DNA of 47,045 nt from Mastigocoleus sp. MO_188.B34 (GCF_030065675.1 NZ_JASJDK010000027.1:1-47045); one strand, 5' to 3'. Positions 17,111 to 26,489 are shown, counted from the stretch's first letter. Numbers and translations are program-made. Notes: generated from the letters alone by a model not told the origin.

Positions 17111-18223
17111 TCAAATGCTTGTGTTTTTCAAATACGTGTGTTTGAGAGTCTCTTCTATTGAACCCGATTTATGGAAATTTCGTACCATTTCATGGGCTGG
17201 AGTTTCTCGCTTGTCTAGTAAATCTTTGAGAGGTGCAAGCAATTCTTGATCAGGATCGTTAGCCAATGATATTTCTGCTGCTTGTAGAATTTTTCCAGCA
17301 TGGATAAAAATACTTTCGTTACTAAATCCTTCTCGAGCTGAGAGTTGATGTAGTGCTGGATCGGGAATCATAGCTCTTCCGGGTAGTGACTCATCTAAAA
17401 CCATACCTTTTAACAAAGCAAGTAAGGCTGCATAAATTGAAAAATTATCACAGCTATCAAAAGCTTTAAACTCTATTCGACCTATCTCCGCTGGGATCCG
17501 GGCAATTTTTGTTAATGAAGGTATGCTTTTTATTAATTCAGAATGTTTTTCGACAAACACCATAGTTGCTGGTCTTTGTCCGGTTCTCATGAATGTTCTG
17601 ACTGACAAACCTTCCCACAGTTTTCCTTGGTAAAAAGGTGAAGTATAACTAAATGGAATAATATAAGGACTGTAATAAGTTAGTTTTGAACCTATATCAA
17701 TTACCTGCTCCACCGGTAAATCTGCAACTGAAATGTTTAAATCTGGACCATAGGTAAGCATGGGAATGTTTGCAGTTTGTTTTTCCGGAGATGCTTTTCG
17801 CCGTTGAACTTCGTATTCATTTAGTGGTGGATTGGGTTTAAATATATCATAGTGAGGATTGAAACTGACTAAAACTGGTAAATAGCCAAATTCTAAAGAT
17901 ACTTCCCTGAGCAAAGAAAAACTTTCGAAAAGTTCAGTAATTGTATCTTGAATAGTTGAATTTATAGTTGTTCTAATTTCAATACCTTTCGGTACGCATT
18001 CTACAACTTCTTCTGAGTCTAAAAATCTTTCAAATCCTTCAATATACCAGCGCTTTTTTTTTATACCAGCATCTCCTACTCGTAATTCTGGATAGTCATC
18101 AGGATAGAAGGGTAATTGATCGATAATCTGACAAAAATCTTTAAATTTCGTACGGGAAAAATCAGCAAAATTTCCGGCATTGTCAAGAAAAGCAACTTCA
18201 TGCTCGATGCCAAAATGAAACAT
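17111..18223 (-). CDS. Glutamate-cysteine ligase (GCS2) family carboxylate-amine ligase
   Basis: A 370-residue protein beginning MFHFGIEHEVAFLDNAGNFA; the GIEHEV motif near the N-terminus holds the conserved acidic metal-binding residues of the GCS2/glutamine-synthetase-like fold. Further blocks are GDAGIKKKRWYIEGFERF, PKGIEIRTT, YLPVLVSFNPHYD, PMLTYGPDLNISV, SVRTFMRTGQRPATMVFVE and GRIEFKAFDSCDN. It matches in length and motifs a cyanobacterial family usually labelled glutamate-cysteine ligase, but it is not the canonical plant/cyanobacterial GshA sequence, so the amine substrate may differ (peptide or amino-acid ligation). It appears monocistronic with a clear terminator downstream. Confidence 0.75.
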   Translation of the reverse strand: MFHFGIEHEVAFLDNAGNFADFSRTKFKDFCQIIDQLPFYPDDYPELRVGDAGIKKKRWYIEGFERFLDSEEVVECVPKGIEIRTTINSTIQDTITELFESFSLLREVSLEFGYLPVLVSFNPHYDIFKPNPPLNEYEVQRRKASPEKQTANIPMLTYGPDLNISVADLPVEQVIDIGSKLTYYSPYIIPFSYTSPFYQGKLWEGLSVRTFMRTGQRPATMVFVEKHSELIKSIPSLTKIARIPAEIGRIEFKAFDSCDNFSIYAALLALLKGMVLDESLPGRAMIPDPALHQLSAREGFSNESIFIHAGKILQAAEISLANDPDQELLAPLKDLLDKRETPAHEMVRNFHKSGSIEETLKHTYLKNTSI

Positions 18224-18347
18224 AATCTATTCCTTTGTGAATCTATTTTTTTGTGTGTTTGATTTCTGGGATGTAATTTCTGAGTTAATAACTGCGATTT
18301 TAGCTATTGGGGGCGCGATCGCTGTTATTTGGGTTTTGAGGAGGCTT

Positions 18348-18638
18348 TTACAAGCAAATACAGCAAATACTTAATATTTGCTGTGATAAAGTTTTATGAC
18401 CTCTGATGGTAGTTAGTTTGTGATTTTTGCTTGTTATTTCCTTGCGCCAAGCAAAAAATATCTGAGACTGTTTTGCAGTAGCGAATTTATCAATATTGCA
18501 ACTTATTTTCTTCAATATCTGAGCTGAATTGAATGGGAAAATAATTAAATTGGCTGGTTTAATTTCCTTCATGGTTACATCTGGGAAGATTTGCACTATG
18601 TAGTGAATCTCCCTCAGATAGTTTTTAATTTCGATCAT
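18348..18638 (-). CDS. Doubtful 96-residue hypothetical protein
   Basis: A minus-strand frame starting MIEIKNYLREIHYIVQIFPD. The N-terminal 40 residues have plausible amino-acid content; the C-terminus (RGHKTLSQQILSICCICL) looks non-coding. AAAGGTGA sits directly against the ATG, too close for a normal ribosome site. No family recognised. It occupies the otherwise empty gap between the ligase-family gene and the Mo-nitro_C gene; apart from it, 18224-18993 shows no feature. Confidence 0.25.
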   Translation of the reverse strand: MIEIKNYLREIHYIVQIFPDVTMKEIKPANLIIFPFNSAQILKKISCNIDKFATAKQSQIFFAWRKEITSKNHKLTTIRGHKTLSQQILSICCICL

Positions 18639-18993
18639 TCACCTTTTAACTGCAACAGTTCAACAATACACGGGATGATTTTAATAAAAAATATTATCAA
18701 GAATCATACTAAAAGAATTTTACAGCAAGAGTCACTGGCAAAGATAAAAAAAATTCCTTAAAAGTGAAAAAATTTTGAGAAGGATATTTAGCTAGTTCGA
18801 GAAAAACTCTTGTATTTTCGATCGCAATATTTCACTGCAATATAGAATTGAAAAATACATAACTCGAGATTGTAATCTGCTCCTGGAAAATATTTGGATA
18901 TTAATTAATAAAATAGCCATAAATAACCGCGACTTAGACCCAGGGCACAGGCTACTATGGACTTGGGATAGATAGACCTAGAGGCCTGAGTTT

Positions 18994-19677
18994 ATGACAA
19001 GTGCTGTTCAATCTCCCTACAGCAGCGAACAAATTGCAGTTTGGTTGCGCGGGCTTTTAACTATTGCTTGGGCAGATGGTAATTTTGACGCTCAAGAAAA
19101 ACAGTTAATTACCGCCATCACTAAAGAAGAATTAGCTCCTGGAGTAAATATAGATTCCCTGGAGATAATAAAACCTTCTGAGTTAGCTGCTGTGTTGGGT
19201 AAAGGCACCAAAGCCGCAGAGAATTTCTTGCGAACTGCCGTAATGGTAGCAATCGCTGATGGGGTTTATTCTCCGAGCGAAGATGAACTTCTACATCAAC
19301 TGTGTGAGGCGCTTGGGGAACCACAAAATCTACTTGAATCTCTTCGCCACACCTTGGAACCTTTCCATGAGGAGCAAACCTCCAGTTTTCGGGAAGTGGC
19401 GATCGCATCTCCAAAGCAACTTAATGCCCTTAAACCTCTGCGTGCTTGGCTTGATGGGCTGGAAATTCACGATCCCAGGCTTGCCCATTTTCTATGTAAG
19501 ATGATTCCCCCTCAATGCCCCTTCGAACGCGATATCAAATTATTTGGGCATAAAATCGTTCACATTCCACCTTTATGCAAACTCAATCCACTCTACGAAC
19601 AAATGGTAGGTTTGCGATTTCGTGCTTTGTCTTATTTAGCAGATGAGTGTAATGAAGATATTTCGGATTATATTTAG
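18994..19677 (+). CDS. TerB-like plus Mo-dependent nitrogenase C-terminal domain protein
   Basis: A 227-residue protein. Residues about 10-120 form a TerB-like helical domain (WLRGLLTIAWADGNFDAQEK, then VMVAIADGVYSPSEDELLHQ: the paired ADG-D/E motifs of TerB). Residues about 140-227 match the Mo-nitro_C domain (PLRAWLDGLEIHDPRLAHFL, then KMIPPQCPFERDIKLFGHKI and PPLCKLNPLYEQMVGLRFRA). This domain pair is common in cyanobacteria; despite its name it is not part of the nitrogenase enzyme, and its biochemical role is unknown. It suggests a diazotrophic lineage. obg follows 108 bp later on the same strand. Confidence 0.85.
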   Translation: MTSAVQSPYSSEQIAVWLRGLLTIAWADGNFDAQEKQLITAITKEELAPGVNIDSLEIIKPSELAAVLGKGTKAAENFLRTAVMVAIADGVYSPSEDELLHQLCEALGEPQNLLESLRHTLEPFHEEQTSSFREVAIASPKQLNALKPLRAWLDGLEIHDPRLAHFLCKMIPPQCPFERDIKLFGHKIVHIPPLCKLNPLYEQMVGLRFRALSYLADECNEDISDYI

Positions 19678-19732
19678 TTATTAGTTGTTGTTGGTCATTA
19701 GTTAGTACTTGCTGGTCGCCGGTTAGAAAACC

Positions 19733-19781
19733 AATGACTAATAACTAATGACTAATGACTGATGACAAGTAACTAATGACT
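19733..19781 (+). repeat. Heptamer array (AATGACT) x7 abutting the obg start codon
   Basis: Seven consecutive 7-base units (AATGACT, AATAACT, AATGACT, AATGACT, GATGACA, AGTAACT, AATGACT) end 4 bp before the obg ATG, so the array occupies the whole ribosome-binding region. The preceding TTAGTTATTAGTTG...TCATTAGTTAG (19675-19715) is its inverted complement and can pair with it to form a long hairpin. Heptanucleotide arrays (STRR) are typical of heterocystous cyanobacteria. Confidence 0.8.
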
Positions 19782-19785
19782 AACT

Positions 19786-20817
19786 ATGCAATTTATTGAT
19801 CAAGCAGAAATTGAAGTGCAAGCCGGAAAAGGTGGTGACGGTATTGTTGCTTTTCGACGAGAAAAGTTTGTACCTGCTGGCGGACCTTCTGGGGGTAATG
19901 GAGGAAAAGGTGGTTCGGTTGTTTTTGTCGCCGATTCCAACTTACAAACCTTGCTAGATTTTAAATATAATCATCGCTTTCGGGCAGAAAATGGCGGTCG
20001 TGGGGGGCCGAAAAATCGTACTGGGGCTTCCGGTAAGGATTTGATCGTTGAAGTTCCATGTGGAACTAATGTTTATGATGCTCAAACAGGAGAACTAATT
20101 GGAGATTTAGTTCAAAATGGACAAAGTCTGGTTGTAGCCCAAGGCGGTAAAGGGGGGCTGGGAAACAAACATTTCTTGAGTAACAGTAACCGCGCGCCAG
20201 AATATTCTCTCCCAGGACTTGAGGGAGAAAATAGATTCTTACGCTTGGAACTAAAACTGTTGGCAGAAGTAGGAATTATTGGTCTGCCAAATGCCGGAAA
20301 ATCTACTTTAATTTCTGCTTTATCAGCAGCACGTCCCAAAATTGCTGATTATCCATTTACTACCCTGATTCCAAATTTAGGTGTAGTACGCAAACAAACT
20401 GGTGATGGTACGGTATTTGCCGATATTCCTGGTTTGATTGAAGGTGCTTCCCAGGGGGCGGGATTGGGGCATGATTTTTTACGTCACATCGAGCGTACTC
20501 GTGTCTTATTACATTTAATTGATGGGACTAGCACCGATGTGTGTCAAGATTATCAAACGATCATGCAAGAGTTACAAGTATATGGGCGCGGTTTAGCAGA
20601 GCGTCCCCAAGTTGTAGCATTGAATAAAATTGATGCGGTGGATCGGGAATCTCAGGATTTAGGAGCGTTGAAGGTTGAACTAAATCATCTTTCCCATGCA
20701 CCAGTATTTTTAGTCTCTGCTGTGACTGGTGAAGGAGTTGACGCAATGTTACAGCAAATTTGGGAAATTTTAGACCAATTGAGTGTCAGTGAGGTTAATG
20801 AAAGTGTTGCAATTTAA
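19786..20817 (+). CDS. obgE: Obg/CgtA GTPase, ribosome-assembly factor
   Basis: A 343-residue essential P-loop GTPase acting in large ribosomal subunit assembly and stress signalling. The glycine-rich Obg fold covers residues 1-158 ([56 protein letters not shown]). The G domain follows with G1 GLPNAGKST, switch region [15 protein letters not shown]3 [10 protein letters not shown]4 NKID and G5 SAVTGEG. The C-terminal OCT domain of some Obg proteins is absent, as usual in cyanobacteria. The ATG is preceded by a heptamer array instead of a clear Shine-Dalgarno sequence. Convergent with a small membrane protein gene. Confidence 0.96.
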   Translation: MQFIDQAEIEVQAGKGGDGIVAFRREKFVPAGGPSGGNGGKGGSVVFVADSNLQTLLDFKYNHRFRAENGGRGGPKNRTGASGKDLIVEVPCGTNVYDAQTGELIGDLVQNGQSLVVAQGGKGGLGNKHFLSNSNRAPEYSLPGLEGENRFLRLELKLLAEVGIIGLPNAGKSTLISALSAARPKIADYPFTTLIPNLGVVRKQTGDGTVFADIPGLIEGASQGAGLGHDFLRHIERTRVLLHLIDGTSTDVCQDYQTIMQELQVYGRGLAERPQVVALNKIDAVDRESQDLGALKVELNHLSHAPVFLVSAVTGEGVDAMLQQIWEILDQLSVSEVNESVAI

Positions 20818-20818
20818 G

Positions 20819-20880
20819 GTTGTAGTTTGACGTTGTAGTTTGACGTTGTAGTTTTAATTTATAGTTTGAAGTTGTAGTTT
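20819..20880 (+). repeat. GTTGTAGTTTGAC tandem repeat after obg
   Basis: About four to five degenerate 13-base units (GTTGTAGTTTGAC twice exactly, then GTTGTAGTTTTAA, TATAGTTTGAA and GTTGTAGTTTAAA). The array fills the gap between the obg stop and the stop of the convergent small membrane protein gene. Confidence 0.75.
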
Positions 20881-20886
20881 AAATCT

Positions 20887-21120
20887 TCAAGGGAGCCATT
20901 TCCAAAGATTTGTCCAAAATTTGTCCCCAAAGATAACTGACAGCAAACCAGATGCTAAAGCAAACATGATAATAACAGCTAACAAACCAGTTGTTGTTGT
21001 TGGATAAGCTATTGCTCCACCGGCGATCGCTAATGTTATTCCAAAAATTGCACCACAACCAAAACGAGCTACAAATTTGCTGTAGTCTCGTTTTTGATTT
21101 GGTTGACGATCTCGATTCAT
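20887..21120 (-). CDS. Small two-helix membrane protein
   Basis: A 77-residue protein, MNRDRQPNQKRDYSKFVARF followed by two membrane segments (about residues 21-39, GCGAIFGITLAIAGGAIAY, and 43-65, TTGLLAVIIMFALASGLLSV) and a short tail FGDKFWTNLWKWLP. The hydrophilic, positively charged N-terminus would lie in the cytoplasm. It resembles small conserved cyanobacterial hypothetical membrane proteins. No catalytic residues. The competing frame at 20879-21130 is rejected because it lacks this organisation. Confidence 0.65.
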   Translation of the reverse strand: MNRDRQPNQKRDYSKFVARFGCGAIFGITLAIAGGAIAYPTTTTGLLAVIIMFALASGLLSVIFGDKFWTNLWKWLP

Positions 21121-21185
21121 TGTATAGCACTACGAATTTACGTTAGGACATGTATTAACCCTAAAAGCCATACGTGTTAGGCTTT

Positions 21186-21225
21186 TTAATTTTTACTTTT
21201 TACTTTTTACTTTTTAATTTTTACT
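21186..21225. repeat. TTTTTAC/TTTTTAAT heptamer microsatellite
   Basis: Several tandem TTTTTAC units flanked by TTTTTAATT variants in the leader before the glycosyltransferase gene; the same unit as the array at 5048-5074. Confidence 0.7.
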
Positions 21226-21406
21226 TGCGCGTAGCGCTATATTTTCTGGGAAAACCTATTTTATTTTTTATCTACTTCTATAGTTCCCAGAAGTGTACCC
21301 TTAGTCCAAATTATACCGCTTTTGCAGGGGCAAATTTTTTACAAGCAGATGTAACTTTCGTGGTGAGTATTATTCTAGAACTTAATTGTTCTCAAATGGT
21401 ATATTG

Positions 21407-24253
21407 ATGTCTTTTAAAGGTAAGCGAAAGAAAACTACAAATTTGTTGATACTGGGACTAATTTGGTTAGCTGGTGCTTTTTGCGATCGCATTTGGTTTA
21501 GTTTAGATCGATCTATTCCAGCTTGGGATCAAGCAGATTATTTAACTGGTAGTTTAAATTATTGGCAAGCGTTACAGGATCCCCAATGGTTAAATGGGGA
21601 ATGGTGGCAAAGTTTTTGGTTGCTATCTTCTAAAATTCCACCTTTGACTTATGTTGCAACGGCTATTCTCCAAAATATTTTTGGGACTGGGTTTGACCAA
21701 GCAACGTTAATCAATTTATTTTTCAATGCTATTTTATTAGGTTCGATTTACGGATTGGGTACAATCCTTTTTACGGAGTCAGTTGGGTTATGGGCTGCGG
21801 CTTTGTGTCAAATAATGCCTGCACTCTATCGCTATCGTCTTGAATTTTTGCTTGATTTACCGCTGACAGCGGTTGTTAGTCTTTGTTTTTTTTGTTTAAC
21901 TGCTTGGCATTTGGCTACGGGTAATAATGTAGAAATTAGTAATAATTCAGACTCTATAAATTCACAGTCTGACACTTTAAAATCTAAAACTTCAAAATCT
22001 AAAACTTCAAAATCTAAGAATTTAAAATATCAAAATACAAAACATCCCACCTCACAACCTAAGACCCCAAAATCCATTATCCACAACTCCTTATTCTGGC
22101 TAGTTAGTTTTGGTTTATCATTTGGTCTAGCCTTGATGGTCAAGCAGACAGCCCTAATATTTATGTTTACACCTTTATTTTGTCTGGGTGTGGGTAGTTT
22201 GATCCGTCATCGTTGGGGAAAGTTATTACAACTAATTACTGGTTTAGGCTTATCGGCTTTGGTGTTTGCACCTTGGTATCGGACAAATTGGTTGCTAATT
22301 CTAACCTCTGGTAAACGAGCAACTGTAGATTCGGCAATTGCGGAAGGGGATGCACCTTTAAATACATTGGGAGCTTGGACTTTTTACTTACAACAATTAC
22401 CTTATCAGGTGTCTTTACCATTATTATTTATACCAGTATTTGTATTGTTGTTGTATTGGGTAGTAGCAGTAAAAATTAAAAATAAAAATTTAAAACTCAA
22501 AAAACTTCATTCCGACAATTCAGAATCCAACAATTTAGATATTGAAGATTTAAATCCCAATAGGTTTAATCCCCAACTTCATCTATCAGAATTTAAGTGG
22601 TTGGCAATATTTTTACTAGGTGCTTATTTATTTTCATCTCTTAATCCCAACAAAGATGACCGTTACGTATTACCTTACTTACCGGTTTTATCAATCTTGT
22701 TAGCATATGGTTTAACCCGCATTCGCAGTGCATTGGGAAAACCAATTCGTTGGGGTACTTTGGGTTTAGCAACAATATTAATGTTATTTAACCTTTTTCC
22801 CATTGGGGGAATCCCGGGAAATTTACTCACCCAAACCCTGTCAGCAAAAGTTCAACACTATCCTTACACAGGAAAAGAATTTCCCCATCCCCAAGTTATC
22901 GAGCAAATTGTTCAAACCGAACCATATCTGCGTTCCACCTTGGGAGTATTACCTTCGACGTCAGTTGTTAATCAGCATAGTCTTAATTATTATGGTGCAC
23001 TAAAGAATTTCCAAGTTTACGGAAGACAAGTAGGAACCCGGGAAAGTTTTGTCGAACGAGATGCGCGTTCTCTTTCTTGGTTTGTAACAAAAACTGGTAA
23101 TCAAGGTTCGGTTCCCCAAGCTCAAAGTGCGATCGCGCAAATTGTGGAAACCGGTGGTGATTTTCAATTAAATAAAACTTGGGAATTACCGGATAACAGT
23201 ACAATCAAACTTTTTCATCAAAAAACACCGCCTGTGGAAGTTCGAGTTGTTGATGATACTCCACCTTCAAGTAAAATTATTCTTACACAAATAAAAGTTC
23301 CTGCTTCAGCACCACCGGGATTACCCGTACCTGTAACTTACGAGTGGCGGGGTAGTTGGTCGGCGCTCAAAAATGGTTTAGTATTATTAAATTGGGAAAA
23401 TATAACTTCAAATCTTACTCCAAAAAATTCAACTCCTGAAGATTCAACACCTAAAGATTCAACTCCTGAAGATTTAACATCCATAAATCAAAATGCAACT
23501 AACAAAAATCTCCTCAACCAAAATACTTTATGGTTGCACGATCGCGGTATTGGTATGGGTAGACTAAAATCTAATGATGTTGGGCGATCGCAATCAAAAT
23601 TATTTCAAGTTACTGAAAGATTGGCAATGTTACCGCCAAAAAATGCAGTACCAGGAAACTACACTCTCAAAGCAACTTATTTGAACCGGATTTCTGGTGA
23701 AACCTATGAAATTCCAGTTCCAGAAGTAACTTTAGAAATAAACCCCGAAGCAATTGCAAGTCCCGCTCCCGAACTTGATTTACTAACTCAATTACGACAA
23801 CTGGGGGCTACAATGCCGGAAGGTGTTAAAGCTTTAGAAAAAGTATTTGATGAAGTTGGACGGATTAACCAATACGATCCAATTCAAGATTATTTACTAC
23901 AAGCACGACAAGTTTTAACTTATCGCTTGGAAAATACCACTCAAACTAAAACAGCACAATATCGAGATTGGGCATATACTTTAGCTTTGACTAATGTATT
24001 GCAAAGACGGGTTGATGATGCGATCGTCTCATTAGAAAAAGTAATTCAATTGGATCGGGAAAATCCCTATGCTTACGCTTATTTAGCATTTGTCCAACTA
24101 TATGACTGGCGGGGTGCTGCTGCAGAAAAAAGCTTAGAACCAGCTTTAGCAAAAAATCCTGAGATTATGGAGATTAAAGCCCTTTCTGGAGTAGCAGCAC
24201 TGATGCAGGGTAATGTAATTAAAGCATGGCAAATACTTTCAAATTTAGACTAA
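21407..24253 (+). CDS. PMT/GT39-type membrane glycosyltransferase with C-terminal TPR-like region
   Basis: A 948-residue polytopic membrane protein. The ATG at 21407 (MSFKGKRKKTTNLLILG) is preferred over the upstream TTG. The GT-C signature is the first loop after TM1: SLDRSIPAWDQADYLTGSLN, with the acidic residues expected to be catalytic, followed by SSKIPPLTYVATAIL and about ten more hydrophobic helices to residue about 480. Such enzymes use polyprenyl-phosphate sugars on the outer side of the membrane. Two low-complexity insertions are seen: a Lys/Ser repeat (LKSKTSKSKTSKSKN) near residue 195 and a TPEDSTPKDSTPEDLT repeat near residue 685. The C-terminus (from about 830) contains TPR-like pairs (DDAIVSLEKVIQLDRENPYAYAYLAFVQLY). 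Sugar and acceptor unknown. Confidence 0.85.
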   Translation: MSFKGKRKKTTNLLILGLIWLAGAFCDRIWFSLDRSIPAWDQADYLTGSLNYWQALQDPQWLNGEWWQSFWLLSSKIPPLTYVATAILQNIFGTGFDQATLINLFFNAILLGSIYGLGTILFTESVGLWAAALCQIMPALYRYRLEFLLDLPLTAVVSLCFFCLTAWHLATGNNVEISNNSDSINSQSDTLKSKTSKSKTSKSKNLKYQNTKHPTSQPKTPKSIIHNSLFWLVSFGLSFGLALMVKQTALIFMFTPLFCLGVGSLIRHRWGKLLQLITGLGLSALVFAPWYRTNWLLILTSGKRATVDSAIAEGDAPLNTLGAWTFYLQQLPYQVSLPLLFIPVFVLLLYWVVAVKIKNKNLKLKKLHSDNSESNNLDIEDLNPNRFNPQLHLSEFKWLAIFLLGAYLFSSLNPNKDDRYVLPYLPVLSILLAYGLTRIRSALGKPIRWGTLGLATILMLFNLFPIGGIPGNLLTQTLSAKVQHYPYTGKEFPHPQVIEQIVQTEPYLRSTLGVLPSTSVVNQHSLNYYGALKNFQVYGRQVGTRESFVERDARSLSWFVTKTGNQGSVPQAQSAIAQIVETGGDFQLNKTWELPDNSTIKLFHQKTPPVEVRVVDDTPPSSKIILTQIKVPASAPPGLPVPVTYEWRGSWSALKNGLVLLNWENITSNLTPKNSTPEDSTPKDSTPEDLTSINQNATNKNLLNQNTLWLHDRGIGMGRLKSNDVGRSQSKLFQVTERLAMLPPKNAVPGNYTLKATYLNRISGETYEIPVPEVTLEINPEAIASPAPELDLLTQLRQLGATMPEGVKALEKVFDEVGRINQYDPIQDYLLQARQVLTYRLENTTQTKTAQYRDWAYTLALTNVLQRRVDDAIVSLEKVIQLDRENPYAYAYLAFVQLYDWRGAAAEKSLEPALAKNPEIMEIKALSGVAALMQGNVIKAWQILSNLD

Positions 24254-24355
24254 CTATTGATTAATCTTCAACCTTTGCGATCGCATCAATTGGTGAAACA
24301 TTACGGTGAATTTCACCACTATCAAAATCTATTTCTCTAAGTCTCAGAGCAGGAG

Positions 24356-25222
24356 CTATTTCTTATTTTGTTGCACCACATGGGTAAGCTCATGGGCTAG
24401 CAATTGCTTCCCTGCTTTAGATTCAGGGTCAAATTTACCCTGGTTAAAGTAGATATCTTGTCCGTGGGTAAAAGCCTGGGATTTTAACTGTTGATTCATA
24501 TCCACAGCCGCTTGGTCAGTGTGAATGCGAACAGTGGTGAAGTCTTGACCCAAAGCCTTGCTCATTTCAAGTTGGGTTGCTTTTGGTAGTGGATGACCTT
24601 GACCTTTTGTACGTTGGAGTTGAGAAGTTAGCGATTTACCTGATGATTGGGACTGGGATTCAGGCTTAGTATCGACTTCTTCCTTCTTTTCCTCCTCCAT
24701 CTGGAGTTCAGGCTTAGTAGCGATTTCTTCTTTCTTTTCCTCCTCCATCTGGAGTTCAGGCTTAGTAGCGACTTCTTCTTTCTTTTCCTCCTCCATTTGC
24801 AGTTCAGGCTTAGTAGCGACTTCTTCTTTCTTTTCCTCCTCCATTTGCAGTTCAGGCTTAGTAGCGACTTCTTCCTTCTTTTCCTCCTCCATCTGGAGTT
24901 CAGGCTTAGTAGCGATTTCTTCTTTCTTTTCCTCCTCCATTTGCAGTCTGAGGCTGGCTTGATCGTCCTGGCGTTGGAGCATATCCTGGCGCTGAACTCC
25001 AGGTGCTACATTATCCATGGCAGGCTGATTTACGACCTTATCGGCAACAGCGTCAGCTTCGCGCTCAAAGGCATCGCCAGGTTTACCGATGGTGAGTTTG
25101 TTCTGGATGGGGGTTTTGCTGGGTTTGAAGAAGGCGCGACTGGTGTTATCTTTGTCAAAGAAGGGTCCTTGCGCTTCTGGGGCAGAAGGGGCTTTGCGGG
25201 AGCGTTTGTATGAGTAAGGCAT
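24356..25222 (-). CDS. Short eCIS-associated DUF4157 protein with six 16-residue repeats
   Basis: A 288-residue protein with the eCIS core domain DUF4157. The N-terminus has FF motifs (GPFFDKDNTSRAFFKPSKTP) and the block IGKPGDAFEREADAVAD at residues 45-61. Residues 93-188 are six tandem copies of LQMEEEKKEEVATKPE, highly charged and probably helical. The C-terminus carries GHPLPKATQLEMSKALGQDF, VRIHTDQAA and the zincin-type HELTH at 277-281, ending seven residues later, so there is no toxin domain after it. DUF4157 proteins are found with eCIS loci and many are cargo; whether the HExxH is proteolytically active is unproven. It lies at the edge of the minus-strand cargo group, 257 bp after the pentapeptide gene. 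It could be an effector, a cargo adaptor or a loading factor. Confidence 0.88.
   Translation of the reverse strand: MPYSYKRSRKAPSAPEAQGPFFDKDNTSRAFFKPSKTPIQNKLTIGKPGDAFEREADAVADKVVNQPAMDNVAPGVQRQDMLQRQDDQASLRLQMEEEKKEEIATKPELQMEEEKKEEVATKPELQMEEEKKEEVATKPELQMEEEKKEEVATKPELQMEEEKKEEIATKPELQMEEEKKEEVDTKPESQSQSSGKSLTSQLQRTKGQGHPLPKATQLEMSKALGQDFTTVRIHTDQAAVDMNQQLKSQAFTHGQDIYFNQGKFDPESKAGKQLLAHELTHVVQQNKK
24659..24946 (-). repeat. 48-bp tandem coding repeat x6
   Basis: Six contiguous 48-bp units encoding LQMEEEKKEE(V/I)(A/D)TKPE inside the short DUF4157 gene. Differences are mostly silent or V/I. The frame on the opposite strand is open only because of this composition. Confidence 0.92.
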
Positions 25223-25478
25223 GATTAGGTAATTGTAAAGTTAAATTTAAAGAGGAGATGGCATTGGAATTTGCACTTAATCGAATCGAGAGGTTTTCTA
25301 GCAAATATTTATTTACTCAATCTAACCTACGGGCGATGCGCAGCGCCGAAGGTAGATATCTTTGAGATCGTACTATTCAAACAGCGCTCATATCTATTAT
25401 TTCTATATTTTATGTTTCTGTTTATACTTTTAAATCTTTAAGATAGTCAAATAACCGTCTTCCCAGAGTTGAAACCAG

Positions 25479-26489
25479 TTAGGGGTCTGGTTTTGGATCG
25501 AGATTTTTGCTTGATTCGGTATCCATATCCACCAACTTCGAGAGAATCTCGTCGGGTGATGCGCCATCGCCAAGGTTAAGGGCCTGCCCCAAGCGTTGAA
25601 TCAAAGCTTGAATCTCTGGGGGCGGATCGCCACCTCCAGGCTGACTCAAGGACTTTAACAAAGTGGGGAAGGCATCGTCGCCCAGGGAACCAATGACTTC
25701 GGAAACTGCTTGCAGGGTGTCTGGGTGTATCGAGCGGCTGGGATGGACCTGTTGAATGTCATCCATCTGCTTCTGTAATTGCTCGGCGGCTTCAGGATCG
25801 AGGAACCCAGTCTGTCCAGCGCTGCGAAGCATCTCGTCTACCATAGGCGCAACGGTGCTAATCAGGGGTTTGAGTTCTTCTGGCAACGCCTCTGTTGCAG
25901 GTTCTTCTCGGAGGTCTTCGACGCCAATCGCGCCACGTAGATCAGCACCGTCTAAGATGGCACCCTTGAGATCGGCATCGGTCAGATCAGCACCACGCAG
26001 ATCGGTATCGACCAGTTCGGCGTTTCGGAGGTTTGCCCCGTTCAGGTCGGCTCCGCGAAAGTTGGCTCCTGATGCTGAGACGCTCTCGAGATTTGCGCCG
26101 CGAAAGCTGGCACGCGAGAAATCCGTATCGGTCAACACAGCCCCTAAAAAATTGGCACCATCAAACAGAACACCGCGTGCGGTGCTGTTCTCGAGACGAG
26201 TACGTAAAAAGGTTGCGTTAGTTGCGCGTGCCCGATCTAGATCACACAGCCTGAGGATAGCATCTGTGAAATCCGCTGCATCGAGGTGCGCCTCGCACAG
26301 GATGCAGGCTTTCCAACGAACCTCCTTCAAAGAGGCTTCGCGCAAATCTGCTTCTTCAAGTTCGAGGCCGTCCGCGCGTAATTCCATCAACCTTAACCCA
26401 TGTAGGTTTGCCCCTTTAATTACTAGGGCACGCACAGTGCGACGGCGTTCAATGAACTCTCGAAATATGTCGTAGTAATCAAGTGTCAT
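25479..26489 (-). CDS. Pentapeptide-repeat protein of the eCIS cargo cassette
   Basis: A 336-residue protein. Residues about 20-205 consist of pentapeptide repeats A(D/N)LxX, for example LREASLKEV, FRGADLNGANLRNAELVDTD and LRGADLTDADLKGAILDGAD, forming a right-handed quadrilateral beta helix. Residues 206-336 are helical and acidic with Pro/Gly linkers (QPGGGDPPPEIQALIQRLGQ) and have no recognised fold. The ATG at 26489 overlaps the stop of the 57-residue membrane ORF upstream by four bases, so translation is coupled. It is visibly richer in G+C than the flanking genes, like the toxin. Pentapeptide-repeat proteins can mimic DNA or act as structural shields; in this position an accessory or second immunity role is possible but only inferred. 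Confidence 0.8.
   Translation of the reverse strand: MTLDYYDIFREFIERRRTVRALVIKGANLHGLRLMELRADGLELEEADLREASLKEVRWKACILCEAHLDAADFTDAILRLCDLDRARATNATFLRTRLENSTARGVLFDGANFLGAVLTDTDFSRASFRGANLESVSASGANFRGADLNGANLRNAELVDTDLRGADLTDADLKGAILDGADLRGAIGVEDLREEPATEALPEELKPLISTVAPMVDEMLRSAGQTGFLDPEAAEQLQKQMDDIQQVHPSRSIHPDTLQAVSEVIGSLGDDAFPTLLKSLSQPGGGDPPPEIQALIQRLGQALNLGDGASPDEILSKLVDMDTESSKNLDPKPDP

Noticed and set aside
24647-25213. 188-codon open frame on the plus strand opposite the short DUF4157 gene
   Set aside because: It arises from the antisense of the charged 48-bp repeats (Leu/Phe-rich translation); the minus-strand frame has DUF4157 motifs at both ends.
25756-26475. 239-codon frame opposite the pentapeptide gene
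   Set aside because: Translation is a Ser/Arg/Pro-rich mirror of the A(D/N)LxX repeats; the minus-strand protein is the real one.
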